This document shows positions 19,563-27,911 of a DNA stretch of 64,000 nucleotides, piece after piece. This stretch comes from Prevotella conceptionensis 9403948 (lineage in GTDB: Bacteria > Bacteroidota > Bacteroidia > Bacteroidales > Bacteroidaceae). The notes beneath the pieces were generated by a model. That model made no database searches. It was not told where the DNA came from and was given only the letters and a program-made list of their open reading frames with translations. The stretch lies in contig NZ_HE999449.1 in assembly GCF_000312305.1 (NCBI RefSeq), positions 218,463 to 282,462 on the forward strand, in the 5' to 3' direction. Both the position numbers and the translations under genes were made by a program. Within the stretch, counting starts at the first letter, position 1, and each line of letters begins with the position of its first letter.

Positions 19563-21215
19563 TTAATAAAGAATATCTGTTTCAAAACGTCTTTTGTTGC
19601 CTTGATTGTCCGTGGCGAAGAACGTTAAACGGCGTTGTTTACCTGTGCGCTTGATTGGTGTTTCGGCCAGCTTGCACGCCACCCACGGACTTAAAGGCAC
19701 GTCTTCGAACAAGACGAACTGCCCATCTATGTAGCCTTGGTAGGTGTCTACGCCGCTTTTCGCATCGGTAAGTCCTAGCTTGATGGTTTTCGTAGCGTTC
19801 CAATTGCCTTGTCCCACAGGCGAAACAATAGGCGGTTCGTCATCGTATTCGATGGAATATTGCAAATGAAGGTCGCGCATGTTGGCCGTAACCCAGCCTT
19901 TTTCGTATGTTCCACCCAGATAGCGCGTAACATAACCGCGCCCACTGATGTATAGTTTAGAAGTGTCTTTTACCTTCTTCGTCAATTTCAAGCTTATTCG
20001 TGCAGGACGGAAAAGCCGTTGGGCACTGTTGGTGAACGTGCAAGAATTGGAGAGAGCGTCGTCTTTACAACTTATAGTCGGTGTCAAGGTAATGGCATTG
20101 GCAACCGAATTGGGCCTTATCAACAACTGCACACCATCTGTTTGCATGGCGTATGGCCTGTTCCAGTACACACTCCGTAGCGTACTTGCTTGCCGTTGCG
20201 GAACGAAAGCGCGTTTTTGTCCCGCCACGGTGAACGTATATCGGCTTGTGTTGCCTTTAAAGTCGGTCAGCACATATTCTATATGGTAATCACGTTCTTG
20301 ATTAAAGTTCACAATTCCCTTGTTTTTGTCGGCAGATAACATTTGCAATCCCATGCCCGGATAGAGAAACGAATGCATGTACCACACATTATATCGCAAG
20401 AAATGTTCATGGTCGCCCCATGCGTTTACCTGAACAGTCTTTTCGTAAGGAATACGATTGACGTTGCTTTTGAAAACGGTTTTGCCATCAACCAACAACT
20501 CTGTCTTCTTAACACCATATCTATTATAGGTTATTTCCATGTAGTCGTTGGCCCATATTCCAAAGCCCACCTTACCCCAAGCGATGAACTTATTGGGCAA
20601 ATTGTGTGAGGAGAACGAATGCGAAGACTTGCCGGGATTGTTGTTAAAGACACCTTCGCCACTAACGGGATAGGCCATAAAGCCGTGCGCCATGGGTGCC
20701 AGGGCGTCTTTAACATGGTGTCCGATGAAGTCGAGAGGATCGAGCATGTCGCCCGAACGTGTTTCATGCAATTCAAGATGCAGGTGCGGTGCCTCCGATG
20801 CGCCCGAATTTCCGCTAATGGCAATGAGTTGTCCCTTTACAACAGGTAGGTCGGTGGGTTTAAACCAGATGTCGCCCGTAGACTGTTTATTGACATACTG
20901 CCACTTCCTAACCATAGCTTTGATAGCAGGCGTAAATGTTTTCAGGTGGCAATATACGCTGGTATAGCCTTCGGGATGGTGTACGTAGACGGCATTTCCA
21001 AAGCCATCGTAGCCCACAGAGACGTGCGACACGTAGCCATCGCCAATGGAAAAGATGGCTTTTCCCTCCACTCCATCGGTCTTTACGTCCACTCCGCCAT
21101 GAAAATGGTTGGGGCGAGGCTCGCCAAAGTTACCAGCCAAAGAGATGGGATAGTTTACAGGAGAGCCAAAAAGCACATTGGCCGCCAGCATTATAGATAG
21201 TATGATGTTCGTCAT
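19563..21215 (-). CDS. Exported M23 family peptidase with C-terminal beta domains
   Basis: 550 residues. Signal-like start (MTNIILSIMLAANVLFGSPV), then an N-terminal M23 (LytM/lysostaphin) domain: zinc ligands in RPNHFHGGVDVKTDG (His and Asp about 35-45) and EAPHLHLELHE (HxH, about 147). M23 domains cut peptide cross-links of peptidoglycan or act as regulators. The remaining 380 residues are beta-rich with no motif I recognise, possibly Ig-like. All visible zinc ligands are kept, so catalysis is likely. It begins about 107 bp after the small gene ending at 21323 and precedes the C69 gene. Confidence 0.9.
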   Translation of the reverse strand: MTNIILSIMLAANVLFGSPVNYPISLAGNFGEPRPNHFHGGVDVKTDGVEGKAIFSIGDGYVSHVSVGYDGFGNAVYVHHPEGYTSVYCHLKTFTPAIKAMVRKWQYVNKQSTGDIWFKPTDLPVVKGQLIAISGNSGASEAPHLHLELHETRSGDMLDPLDFIGHHVKDALAPMAHGFMAYPVSGEGVFNNNPGKSSHSFSSHNLPNKFIAWGKVGFGIWANDYMEITYNRYGVKKTELLVDGKTVFKSNVNRIPYEKTVQVNAWGDHEHFLRYNVWYMHSFLYPGMGLQMLSADKNKGIVNFNQERDYHIEYVLTDFKGNTSRYTFTVAGQKRAFVPQRQASTLRSVYWNRPYAMQTDGVQLLIRPNSVANAITLTPTISCKDDALSNSCTFTNSAQRLFRPARISLKLTKKVKDTSKLYISGRGYVTRYLGGTYEKGWVTANMRDLHLQYSIEYDDEPPIVSPVGQGNWNATKTIKLGLTDAKSGVDTYQGYIDGQFVLFEDVPLSPWVACKLAETPIKRTGKQRRLTFFATDNQGNKRRFETDILY

Positions 21216-21322
21216 GCCATGTTTGTTACTTATTAATTAAAAGGTAGAAAGGCAATGTTTAAGTTATAGGGGCGTGCCTGTGGAGGGCAAATACAACTGA
21301 AAGAGCAGCTATTGGCTTGCAC

Positions 21323-21538
21323 TTATTCTAGTAACACGCCCTTGTGAAATGCCCGAAGTTCCCCTTTCTCATGCTCTTTCAGAACAATTTCGCCACCAAG
21401 CCAAATGGTATTGGCCTGTTCGCCGTCGAGAGCTGAATAGCTTTGCACTGCGCCTTTGGCTATGTTCACCACTCCATTCCTCAGTATCACGTCGCCGTGA
21501 ACTATCGTGTTGGCAGCGTAGAGCTTTCGTTCATCCAT
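21323..21538 (-). CDS. Small conserved protein overlapping the DUF4296 gene
   Basis: 71 residues, beta-rich (MDERKLYAANTIVHGDVILR... ending in GVLLE). Its start overlaps the last 37 bp of the DUF4296 gene in another frame, a coupling often seen in operons. I recall similar short proteins at this place in other Bacteroidales clusters, and the segment ANTIVHGDVILRNGVVNIAKG resembles the N-terminal beta domain of amidohydrolases, but there is no metal-binding or catalytic part. Function unknown. Confidence 0.7.
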   Translation of the reverse strand: MDERKLYAANTIVHGDVILRNGVVNIAKGAVQSYSALDGEQANTIWLGGEIVLKEHEKGELRAFHKGVLLE

Positions 21539-22386
21539 TGTTTCGGGTCGTCTATGGTCACAGCCGAGTCTATCTTGTTGGGCTCGGGCTGATTACTTGG
21601 CTGTTCGGGAGCGTTTGCACGCATCTTGATTAGCCTAATATTGTAGATGGGCAGCAGTCGAAGTGTGGTTTGCATGCCCCCAAAAGCTTTCTCGTTGTTC
21701 AGCAAGAAGTATCCGTTTATCCGTTTAATACCCTGTCGCTCGCTGTCGTTAAGCTGTAAGGTGAAGTGCGAGGGCGATGATATATGTATGGTCTGCGCCA
21801 CAACGCTGTCGTTGGCAAGGGTCATAGCTAGTACCGCCACGGCATCGCGCACGCCTTCTTGGAAGATAAATTGAACATCGAACTCTAACAAGTAGCGGTC
21901 GCCCTTATGGAAACTCGTATCGGCTTTTATGGCGAACGAGTACATATTATAAGGAATCTGACTTGTTAACACCACAGAACGGTCGCCATTCCATACGTTG
22001 GCCGTATCGCCCTTAGACGAAAGGCGGTCGTAATTGGCAGCGGCTCCGCCTAATGCCATTTCTTCTGATTCAAGTCTTTTCGAAAGTCGTTGGTATATAT
22101 CGTGGAGCATGTTGGTGTTTTGCATGTAGTAAACCATCGACGAATCGAACTTCGCTTGGTCTACGCCATGTTTCTTTAATGCGGCCAAACGATAGGCGTA
22201 TTCGTCCTTTCCGTCGCCCATGCTGTTACGCGCCATTGCCCCTGCAAGGTGGTAATCGTAGAGAATGTCTTCCATCTCGCCGGGCTGGATGTACTGGCTA
22301 GGCACGCCTGGCTTACAACCTTGGGCCGTAAGCAAGAGCAAAGCGAACATGAATACGCCAACAATCGTTTTCACCACATTCACCAT
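21502..22386 (-). CDS. DUF4296 domain lipoprotein
   Basis: 294 residues from the ATG at 22386. A lipoprotein signal is visible: MVNVVKTIVGVFMFALLLLTAQGC, with the lipobox cysteine at residue 24. The segment IQPGEMEDILYDYHLAGAMAR is the DUF4296 hallmark; the rest is a beta-rich domain ending in a Pro/Asn/Gln-rich tail. An open frame extends upstream to 22530 but overlaps lspA and lacks a signal, so it is rejected. It starts 1 bp after the lspA stop, so its lipid signal would be processed by the neighbouring lspA product. Function unknown. Confidence 0.9.
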   Translation of the reverse strand: MVNVVKTIVGVFMFALLLLTAQGCKPGVPSQYIQPGEMEDILYDYHLAGAMARNSMGDGKDEYAYRLAALKKHGVDQAKFDSSMVYYMQNTNMLHDIYQRLSKRLESEEMALGGAAANYDRLSSKGDTANVWNGDRSVVLTSQIPYNMYSFAIKADTSFHKGDRYLLEFDVQFIFQEGVRDAVAVLAMTLANDSVVAQTIHISSPSHFTLQLNDSERQGIKRINGYFLLNNEKAFGGMQTTLRLLPIYNIRLIKMRANAPEQPSNQPEPNKIDSAVTIDDPKQWMNESSTLPTR

Positions 22387-22387
22387 G

Positions 22388-23047
22388 TTATTCTTCTTCG
22401 TTAACGTTCTTCTTTCTCGAAAAGCTAAACGAAATGGTTTCCCATTCCTTTCTACAAAACAAGAAAAGACACACAACACCAACGCTGATGCTTGCATCGG
22501 CGAAGTTGAACACGGGACTGAAGAACACAAATTGCTCTCCGCCTTTGAACGGGAACCAATCGGGATAGGTGGTTACGATGAGTGGGAAGTAGAACATGTC
22601 TACCACTTTGCCCGTTAAGAAGTCGGCATAGCCACTGCCAAAGGGAACAAACGAGGCCACCGTAAAGGGTGTGGAGGCGTTGAATATCAGCCCATAGAAC
22701 ATGGAATCGACCATGTTTCCCATTGCGCCGGCTAGTATCATGGAAAGGAAAACGACGTATCGCGTACGCATGCCTTGCTTTACCACCTTCCAAATGTAGC
22801 GGGCGATAACGACAATAGCCACCAATCGCAGAATGCTAAGAACCAACTTGTTGATGAAAGTCATGCCATAGGCCATGCCATTGTTCTCCACGAAGTCGAT
22901 GTAAAACCAATCCGTAACGTGAATGGCCTCACCTAACGACATGCTTGTCTTCACCTCAATCTTGATAACCTGGTCGATGATGAGGATTACAACCACCAAT
23001 AATATGGCCAAACGGCCATCTGTTAATAACTCTTTTCCTTTTGCCAT
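22388..23047 (-). CDS. lspA: Lipoprotein signal peptidase (signal peptidase II)
   Basis: Inner-membrane aspartyl peptidase that removes signal peptides from prolipoproteins. 219 residues from the ATG at 23047 (MAKGKELLTDGRLAI); a longer frame to 23107 adds 20 residues without membrane character. Four membrane helices. Catalytic aspartates lie in GAMGNMVDSMFYG (first Asp) and PVFNFADASISVGV (second Asp), and VENNGMAYG matches the conserved N-N-G-A-F/M motif. There is an insertion of about 40 residues between the catalytic motifs compared with E. coli LspA, usual in Bacteroidetes. It lies in the ileS operon. Confidence 0.95.
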   Translation of the reverse strand: MAKGKELLTDGRLAILLVVVILIIDQVIKIEVKTSMSLGEAIHVTDWFYIDFVENNGMAYGMTFINKLVLSILRLVAIVVIARYIWKVVKQGMRTRYVVFLSMILAGAMGNMVDSMFYGLIFNASTPFTVASFVPFGSGYADFLTGKVVDMFYFPLIVTTYPDWFPFKGGEQFVFFSPVFNFADASISVGVVCLFLFCRKEWETISFSFSRKKNVNEEE

Positions 23048-23134
23048 GAATGGTTTTCTGTTGGTCAGCACAATGCCTTGCGCCCCACAAACCTGTTGCA
23101 GGGGCAAGACATCTGCTGTGTTAAGGCGCGTACT

Positions 23135-23515
23135 TTAACGTTTGCGCGCGTTCTTCGACTCCACGCTTAGTGTGGCATGAGGAACGGCCATAAGTCTTTG
23201 CTTGGGTATAAGCTCGCCTGTTATGCGGTCGATGCCATAGGTTTTGTTGGCAATTCGCACAAGGGCTGCTTCTAGCCCCGTAATGAACTTCTGTTGCCGA
23301 TTAGCCAATTGTATCAGTTCTTCCTTACTTTGCGTTGCACTTCCTTCCTCCAAAACCTTGTAGGTTGGTGAAGTATCGTCTACATCGTTGCCGTCAGCGT
23401 TCATCAAGGTACGCATCATGGCCTCGTAATCTCGGCGTGCAAGCCTTAGTTTCTCGTTGATAATAACGCGGAACTCTTCCAGTTCCTCGTCATTGTAACG
23501 TGTTTTGTTAGCCAT
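23135..23515 (-). CDS. TraR/DksA-like protein without zinc-finger cysteines
   Basis: 126 residues: an N-terminal coiled-coil region (about 8-85) and a C-terminal YGIDRITGELIPKQRLMAVPHAT segment that aligns with the DksA/TraR zinc-finger region. DksA-family proteins bind RNA polymerase through its secondary channel. No cysteine is present in the whole protein, so the zinc site is lost; Asp stands in YGID where relatives often have Cys. Bacteroidetes versions often keep few cysteines. It lies 16 bp after ileS and upstream of lspA. A role as a polymerase-binding regulator is inferred from the family. Confidence 0.88.
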   Translation of the reverse strand: MANKTRYNDEELEEFRVIINEKLRLARRDYEAMMRTLMNADGNDVDDTSPTYKVLEEGSATQSKEELIQLANRQQKFITGLEAALVRIANKTYGIDRITGELIPKQRLMAVPHATLSVESKNARKR

Positions 23516-23531
23516 AAGTTAGATAGGGTTT

Positions 23532-26500
23532 TTAGTGAATTATTTTATCTATTTGAATGTTCAAGTTAAAGTCCTCGAAGGCAATTTCTTTTCCTTCGTT
23601 GGGCTGTACAAGGAGGTCGTCGGCCAGAACTTGGCTCTTGATGTAATCTCCAAAGGCCGCCACAGCTGCATCCGTTTGGGCGTTGGGCGCCAAGGTAACC
23701 TTTATTCGGTCGGTAATTTCCAGTCCACTTTCCTTGCGTAGGTTCTGAACGCGGTTGATAATCTCGCGCGCCATACCTTCTTTTACCAGTTCGTCTGTGA
23801 GTTCCACTTCGAGAGCTACGGTCAGATTGCCTTCGTTAGACACCAACCAGCCTGGAATATCCTCGCTGATAATCTCTACATCGGCCGCCTCAACCGTCAC
23901 TTCGTTACCTTCAACCATCAAGTTGATGTTTCCATTGCGTTCCAAGTCGGCTATGGCCTCTTGCTCCAAGGTTTCCATTTGGGCGGCGATACCTTTCATC
24001 AGCTTACCAAACTTCTTACCCATTGTACGGAAATTGCACTTCACTTTCTTAACAAGCATGCCCTTTCCGTCTTCAACGAAATTCAGTTCCTTAATGTTCA
24101 CCTCACTCATAATGAGGTCTTTCACGGCCTCGATGTGCGCTCTTTGACGTTGGTCTACGGCAGGAATCATGATTTGCAGCAGGGGCTGACGCACCTTGAT
24201 GTTCACCTTACGGCGCAAAGCCAATACCATCGAGGTTATCTTCTGGGCCATTTCCATGCGCTCTTCCAATTCGCGGTCGATGCACTTATCGTCTGCAACG
24301 GGGAAGTCGGCCAAATGAACCGATTGCAAATGCCCACGATTGGTAGCCCTTGTGAGGTCGAGATACAGCTGGTCGGCATAGAAAGGGGCGAACGGAGCCA
24401 ACAATTTAGCCACTGTTTCAAGGCAAGTATACAGCGTTTGGTAGGCACTGAGTTTGTCTTGACTCATCTCCTTACCCCAGAAACGTTTGCGATTGAGGCG
24501 AACATACCAGTTACTGAGGTCGTCGTTCACAAAAGTATCAATCAATCTGCCAGCCCTTGTGGGGTCGTAGTCGTCCATTTCGCGTTCCACACCCTTAACC
24601 AATGAGTGCAATTCCGACAGAATCCAACGGTCAATCTCAGGCCGTTCGTTCAGGGGAACATCGGCTTGACTGTAATCAAAACCATCTACATTGGCGTAGA
24701 GAGCAAAGAACGAATAGGTGTTATAGAGCGTTCCGAAGAGTTTACGGCGTATTTCGTCCACACTTTCGGCATCGAATTTGAGGTTGTCCCAAGGCTCCGA
24801 GTTGGTAAGCATGTACATGCGAACGGGGTCGGCACCGTATTTCTCCATCATTTCGAAGGGGTTCACCACATTGCCCACGTGCTTGCTCATCTTATTTCCT
24901 TTGGCATCGAGCACCAATCCCGTAGAGATAACGTTCTTGAAAGCCACACTATCGAACACCATTGTTGCAATGGCGTGCAGCGTAAAGAACCATCCACGTG
25001 TTTGGTCAACACCTTCGTTGATGAAGTCGGCAGGGAATGCGATGCGTTTGTCGATGAGTTCGGCATTCTCGAAAGGGTAATGCACCTGTGCATAAGGCAT
25101 TGCTCCAGAGTCGAACCACACGTCTATGAGGTCTATTTCGCGTGTCATGGGCTTTCCTGCCTCACTTACTAGCACAATATCGTCAACATAAGGACGGTGC
25201 AAGTCTATGCGTTCGTAGTTGTCTTGCGCATAATCGCCAGGCACAAACCCTTGTTCTTTAAGCGGATTAGAAGGCATATGGCCTGCTGCCACACTCTTTT
25301 CAATCTCCGAATATAGTTCTTCGAGCGAGCCAATACATATTTCGCGACCGTCTTCATCGCGCCAAATGGGTAGCGGCGTACCCCAGAAACGCGAACGCGA
25401 GAGGTTCCAATCGTTGAGGTTTTCTAGCCAATTACCAAATCGACCCGTACCAGTTGATTCGGGTTTCCAATTAATAGTCTTGTTCAACTCGAACATCCGC
25501 TCTTTCTTTGCGGTTGAACGGATAAACCAACTATCAAGCGGATAATACAGAACGGGCTTGTCTGTGCGCCAGCAATGGGGGTAGCTGTGCACATGTTTCT
25601 CTATCTTGAAGGCCTTATTCTCGGCCTTTAAGTCCATGCAGATAGATACGTCGAGCGTCTCGTCGGCATCTGTCAGTGTGTCATCGTATGCGTTTTTCAC
25701 ATACCTTCCTGCGTATTTGTTCCATTCGGGCAGGTTAACGTACTTGCTAACGAAGTCGGCATCGAGGTCTTCCACCTTAAAATACTTGCCTTCTAGGTCA
25801 ACAACGGGCCTTTCTGCTCCTTTCTTATCCACCAACACAATGGGCGGAACGCCCGCCTTACGAGCCACAAGCGCATCGTCGGCACCGAAGTTCGGTGCGA
25901 TGTGCACAATGCCCGTACCATCTTCGGTGGTAACATAATCGCCCAATATAACGCGGAACGCGCCATCTTCCATTGGCGAAATAAATGGCAGCAGCTGATG
26001 ATAAGCAATGTCAACAAGTTCAGTTCCCTTGTAGTTGGCTATCACTTTCCAAGGTATAACCTTATCGCCTTTCTTATAAGTAGAAAGCTCCACGTCTTTA
26101 CCGGCCTCGTTGAAATAAGCGTTAAGGCGCGCCTCTGCCAACACAACAGTGATGGGTTCGCCCGTGTAAGGATTAAAGCTTTGCACAGCAGCATAGTCAA
26201 TCTTCGGGCCAACACACAGTGCAGAGTTGGCAGCTAGGGTCCAAGGAGTGGTTGTCCACGCCATGAAATAAGCCTTTCCCCATTGTTCCCATTCGGGTTT
26301 GGGGTTCTTTATCTCAAACTGAGCGGTAACGGTAGTGTCTTTAACGTCGCGATAACAGCCTGGAAGGTTCAGCTCGTGCGAACTAAGTCCTGTGCCTGCT
26401 GCCGGCGAATAGGGCTGTATGGTATAGCCCTTATAGAGCATATCCTTGGTGTATAACTGTTTCAATAGCCACCAAAGGGTTTCGATATACTTGTTATCGT

Positions 26501-26972
26501 AGGTGATGTATGGGTTGTCGAGGTCGACAAAGTACCCCATTTTCTCGGTAAGTTCGCGCCATTCGGCCGTGTACATCATCACATTCTCACGACATTTCTT
26601 GTTGTAGTCGGCAACGGAGATGTACTTAGCAGACTCTTTGTTGTCGATGTCTGCCTTGGTAATGCCCAATTCTTTCTCCACTCCAAGTTCCACAGGCAAG
26701 CCATGCGTGTCCCATCCAGCCTTTCGTTTCACTTGGAAACCCTTCATCGTTTTATATCGGTTGAATGTATCTTTAATGCTTCTAGCGAGTACATGGTGAA
26801 TGCCCGGATGTCCGTTGGCCGACGGAGGCCCTTCGTAAAAGACAAATTGTGGGCATCCTTCTTTTTCGTCTATCGTCTTATGGAAAATGTCGTTCTTCTC
26901 CCACTCAGCCAACACGTCTTTGTTGGTCTGCGTAAGATTAAGTCCTTTGTACTCGGCAAATTTGTTGGCCAT
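23532..26972 (-). CDS. ileS: Isoleucyl-tRNA synthetase
   Basis: Class I aminoacyl-tRNA synthetase charging tRNA-Ile, with an editing domain that removes valine. 1146 residues. The HIGH motif reads GPPSANGHPGIHHVLARS (about 50-65) and KMSKS reads KGNKMSKHVGN (about 690). The editing domain sits between, and an anticodon-binding domain follows with a C-terminal extension. This length is typical of the eukaryote-like ileS type with DUF5915. It opens the run ileS, DksA-like, lspA, DUF4296 with tight spacing, driven by a clear promoter at 27014-27044. Confidence 0.97.
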   Translation of the reverse strand: MANKFAEYKGLNLTQTNKDVLAEWEKNDIFHKTIDEKEGCPQFVFYEGPPSANGHPGIHHVLARSIKDTFNRYKTMKGFQVKRKAGWDTHGLPVELGVEKELGITKADIDNKESAKYISVADYNKKCRENVMMYTAEWRELTEKMGYFVDLDNPYITYDNKYIETLWWLLKQLYTKDMLYKGYTIQPYSPAAGTGLSSHELNLPGCYRDVKDTTVTAQFEIKNPKPEWEQWGKAYFMAWTTTPWTLAANSALCVGPKIDYAAVQSFNPYTGEPITVVLAEARLNAYFNEAGKDVELSTYKKGDKVIPWKVIANYKGTELVDIAYHQLLPFISPMEDGAFRVILGDYVTTEDGTGIVHIAPNFGADDALVARKAGVPPIVLVDKKGAERPVVDLEGKYFKVEDLDADFVSKYVNLPEWNKYAGRYVKNAYDDTLTDADETLDVSICMDLKAENKAFKIEKHVHSYPHCWRTDKPVLYYPLDSWFIRSTAKKERMFELNKTINWKPESTGTGRFGNWLENLNDWNLSRSRFWGTPLPIWRDEDGREICIGSLEELYSEIEKSVAAGHMPSNPLKEQGFVPGDYAQDNYERIDLHRPYVDDIVLVSEAGKPMTREIDLIDVWFDSGAMPYAQVHYPFENAELIDKRIAFPADFINEGVDQTRGWFFTLHAIATMVFDSVAFKNVISTGLVLDAKGNKMSKHVGNVVNPFEMMEKYGADPVRMYMLTNSEPWDNLKFDAESVDEIRRKLFGTLYNTYSFFALYANVDGFDYSQADVPLNERPEIDRWILSELHSLVKGVEREMDDYDPTRAGRLIDTFVNDDLSNWYVRLNRKRFWGKEMSQDKLSAYQTLYTCLETVAKLLAPFAPFYADQLYLDLTRATNRGHLQSVHLADFPVADDKCIDRELEERMEMAQKITSMVLALRRKVNIKVRQPLLQIMIPAVDQRQRAHIEAVKDLIMSEVNIKELNFVEDGKGMLVKKVKCNFRTMGKKFGKLMKGIAAQMETLEQEAIADLERNGNINLMVEGNEVTVEAADVEIISEDIPGWLVSNEGNLTVALEVELTDELVKEGMAREIINRVQNLRKESGLEITDRIKVTLAPNAQTDAAVAAFGDYIKSQVLADDLLVQPNEGKEIAFEDFNLNIQIDKIIH

Positions 26973-27013
26973 ATTCTATACCTTATTTTATACGTCTTTG
27001 TTTATACAAAGCG

Positions 27014-27044
27014 CAAAGGTAAGAAAAAAAGTTATTATAGCCAA
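27014..27044 (-). promoter_or_regulatory. Promoter of the ileS operon
   Basis: Minus-strand TTGG (27044-27041), 19 bp, then TACCTTTG (27021-27014): a good Bacteroidetes -33/-7 pair about 42 bp before the ileS ATG. Confidence 0.8.
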
Positions 27045-27179
27045 GTATAGGTACGAAAAAGGCTATATAGCCAGCGGTGTGCAATTGTTGAATGCCCAAT
27101 GTAAGGGCGAATGCGCAGACAAAAGCACAAGTTAATGGGGGTGTATGCAACACCCTACAATTGTTTTTCGGCGCTACTC

Positions 27180-27210
27180 TTGCCCAATAAGGCATTTTTT
27201 AGTAAGTTTG
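27180..27210 (+). promoter_or_regulatory. Promoter of the LMW phosphatase gene
   Basis: TTG (27180-27182), 20 bp, then TAAGTTTG (27203-27210). It lies 27 bp before the chosen ATG at 27237 and downstream of the longer open frame's start (27111), which supports the short start. Confidence 0.75.
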
Positions 27211-27236
27211 CACTACACATTATTATATATAAGGAC

Positions 27237-27731
27237 ATGGAAGATAGAAAGAGAACCAAATTGTTGTTCGTGTGTTTGGGTAACATTTGTAGGTCGCCTG
27301 CTGCCGAAGGCGTGATGAAACAGGTGTTGCTAAACAAGGGAATGAGCGACTTGTTCGAAGTAGATTCGGCCGGGATTGGCGGTTGGCACGTGGGCGAACT
27401 GCCCGATAGCAGGATGCGTAAGTGCGGTGCGGCTCGCGGCTACAACTTTAACAGCAGGGCAAGACAATTCGATACCGACGATTTCAAAAGGTTCGATTAC
27501 ATCTTCGTGATGGATAACGACAACAAAAAGATGCTGTCGCAAAAGACAAACAACGAGCGCGAACTAGCCAAAGTGAAAATGTTGGTGGACTATGCAGCCA
27601 GTCATCCCAAGGCGAAACTGATACCCGACCCATATTATGGCGATGAAAAAGACTTCGATTATGCGCTCGACCTCATCGAAGATGCCACCAACACGCTAGC
27701 AGATAGGTTAGCCAAAGGCGGCGAATTATAA
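27237..27731 (+). CDS. Low-molecular-weight protein tyrosine phosphatase
   Basis: 164 residues from the ATG at 27237. The P-loop LLFVCLGNICRSPAAEG (Cys, then five residues, Arg, Ser) is the catalytic site and the general-acid aspartate is in LIPDPYYGDEKDF near the C-terminus (DPYY). The length agrees with the family. The 42-codon longer open frame contains the promoter and is rejected. In other bacteria such enzymes often dephosphorylate tyrosine autokinases; one such kinase is encoded 13 kb away (40236-42740), but a link is only inferred. It is followed 180 bp later by a helicase gene in the same direction. Confidence 0.94.
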   Translation: MEDRKRTKLLFVCLGNICRSPAAEGVMKQVLLNKGMSDLFEVDSAGIGGWHVGELPDSRMRKCGAARGYNFNSRARQFDTDDFKRFDYIFVMDNDNKKMLSQKTNNERELAKVKMLVDYAASHPKAKLIPDPYYGDEKDFDYALDLIEDATNTLADRLAKGGEL

Positions 27732-27911
27732 CCAAATTAAGCGACATTATACCTGTGACAGCCCTATTGAGAACGTGTGCAAACATGCTATCACTAACAC
27801 ATTAAGGCACACGCAATAAGTATTTGGCAAACAAGCAATTGAGAACAAAAATCTTAACCTATGCTGCTGATGCTTTCCAACGCATCTAAACACAACAAAG
27901 ATTAATAAACA

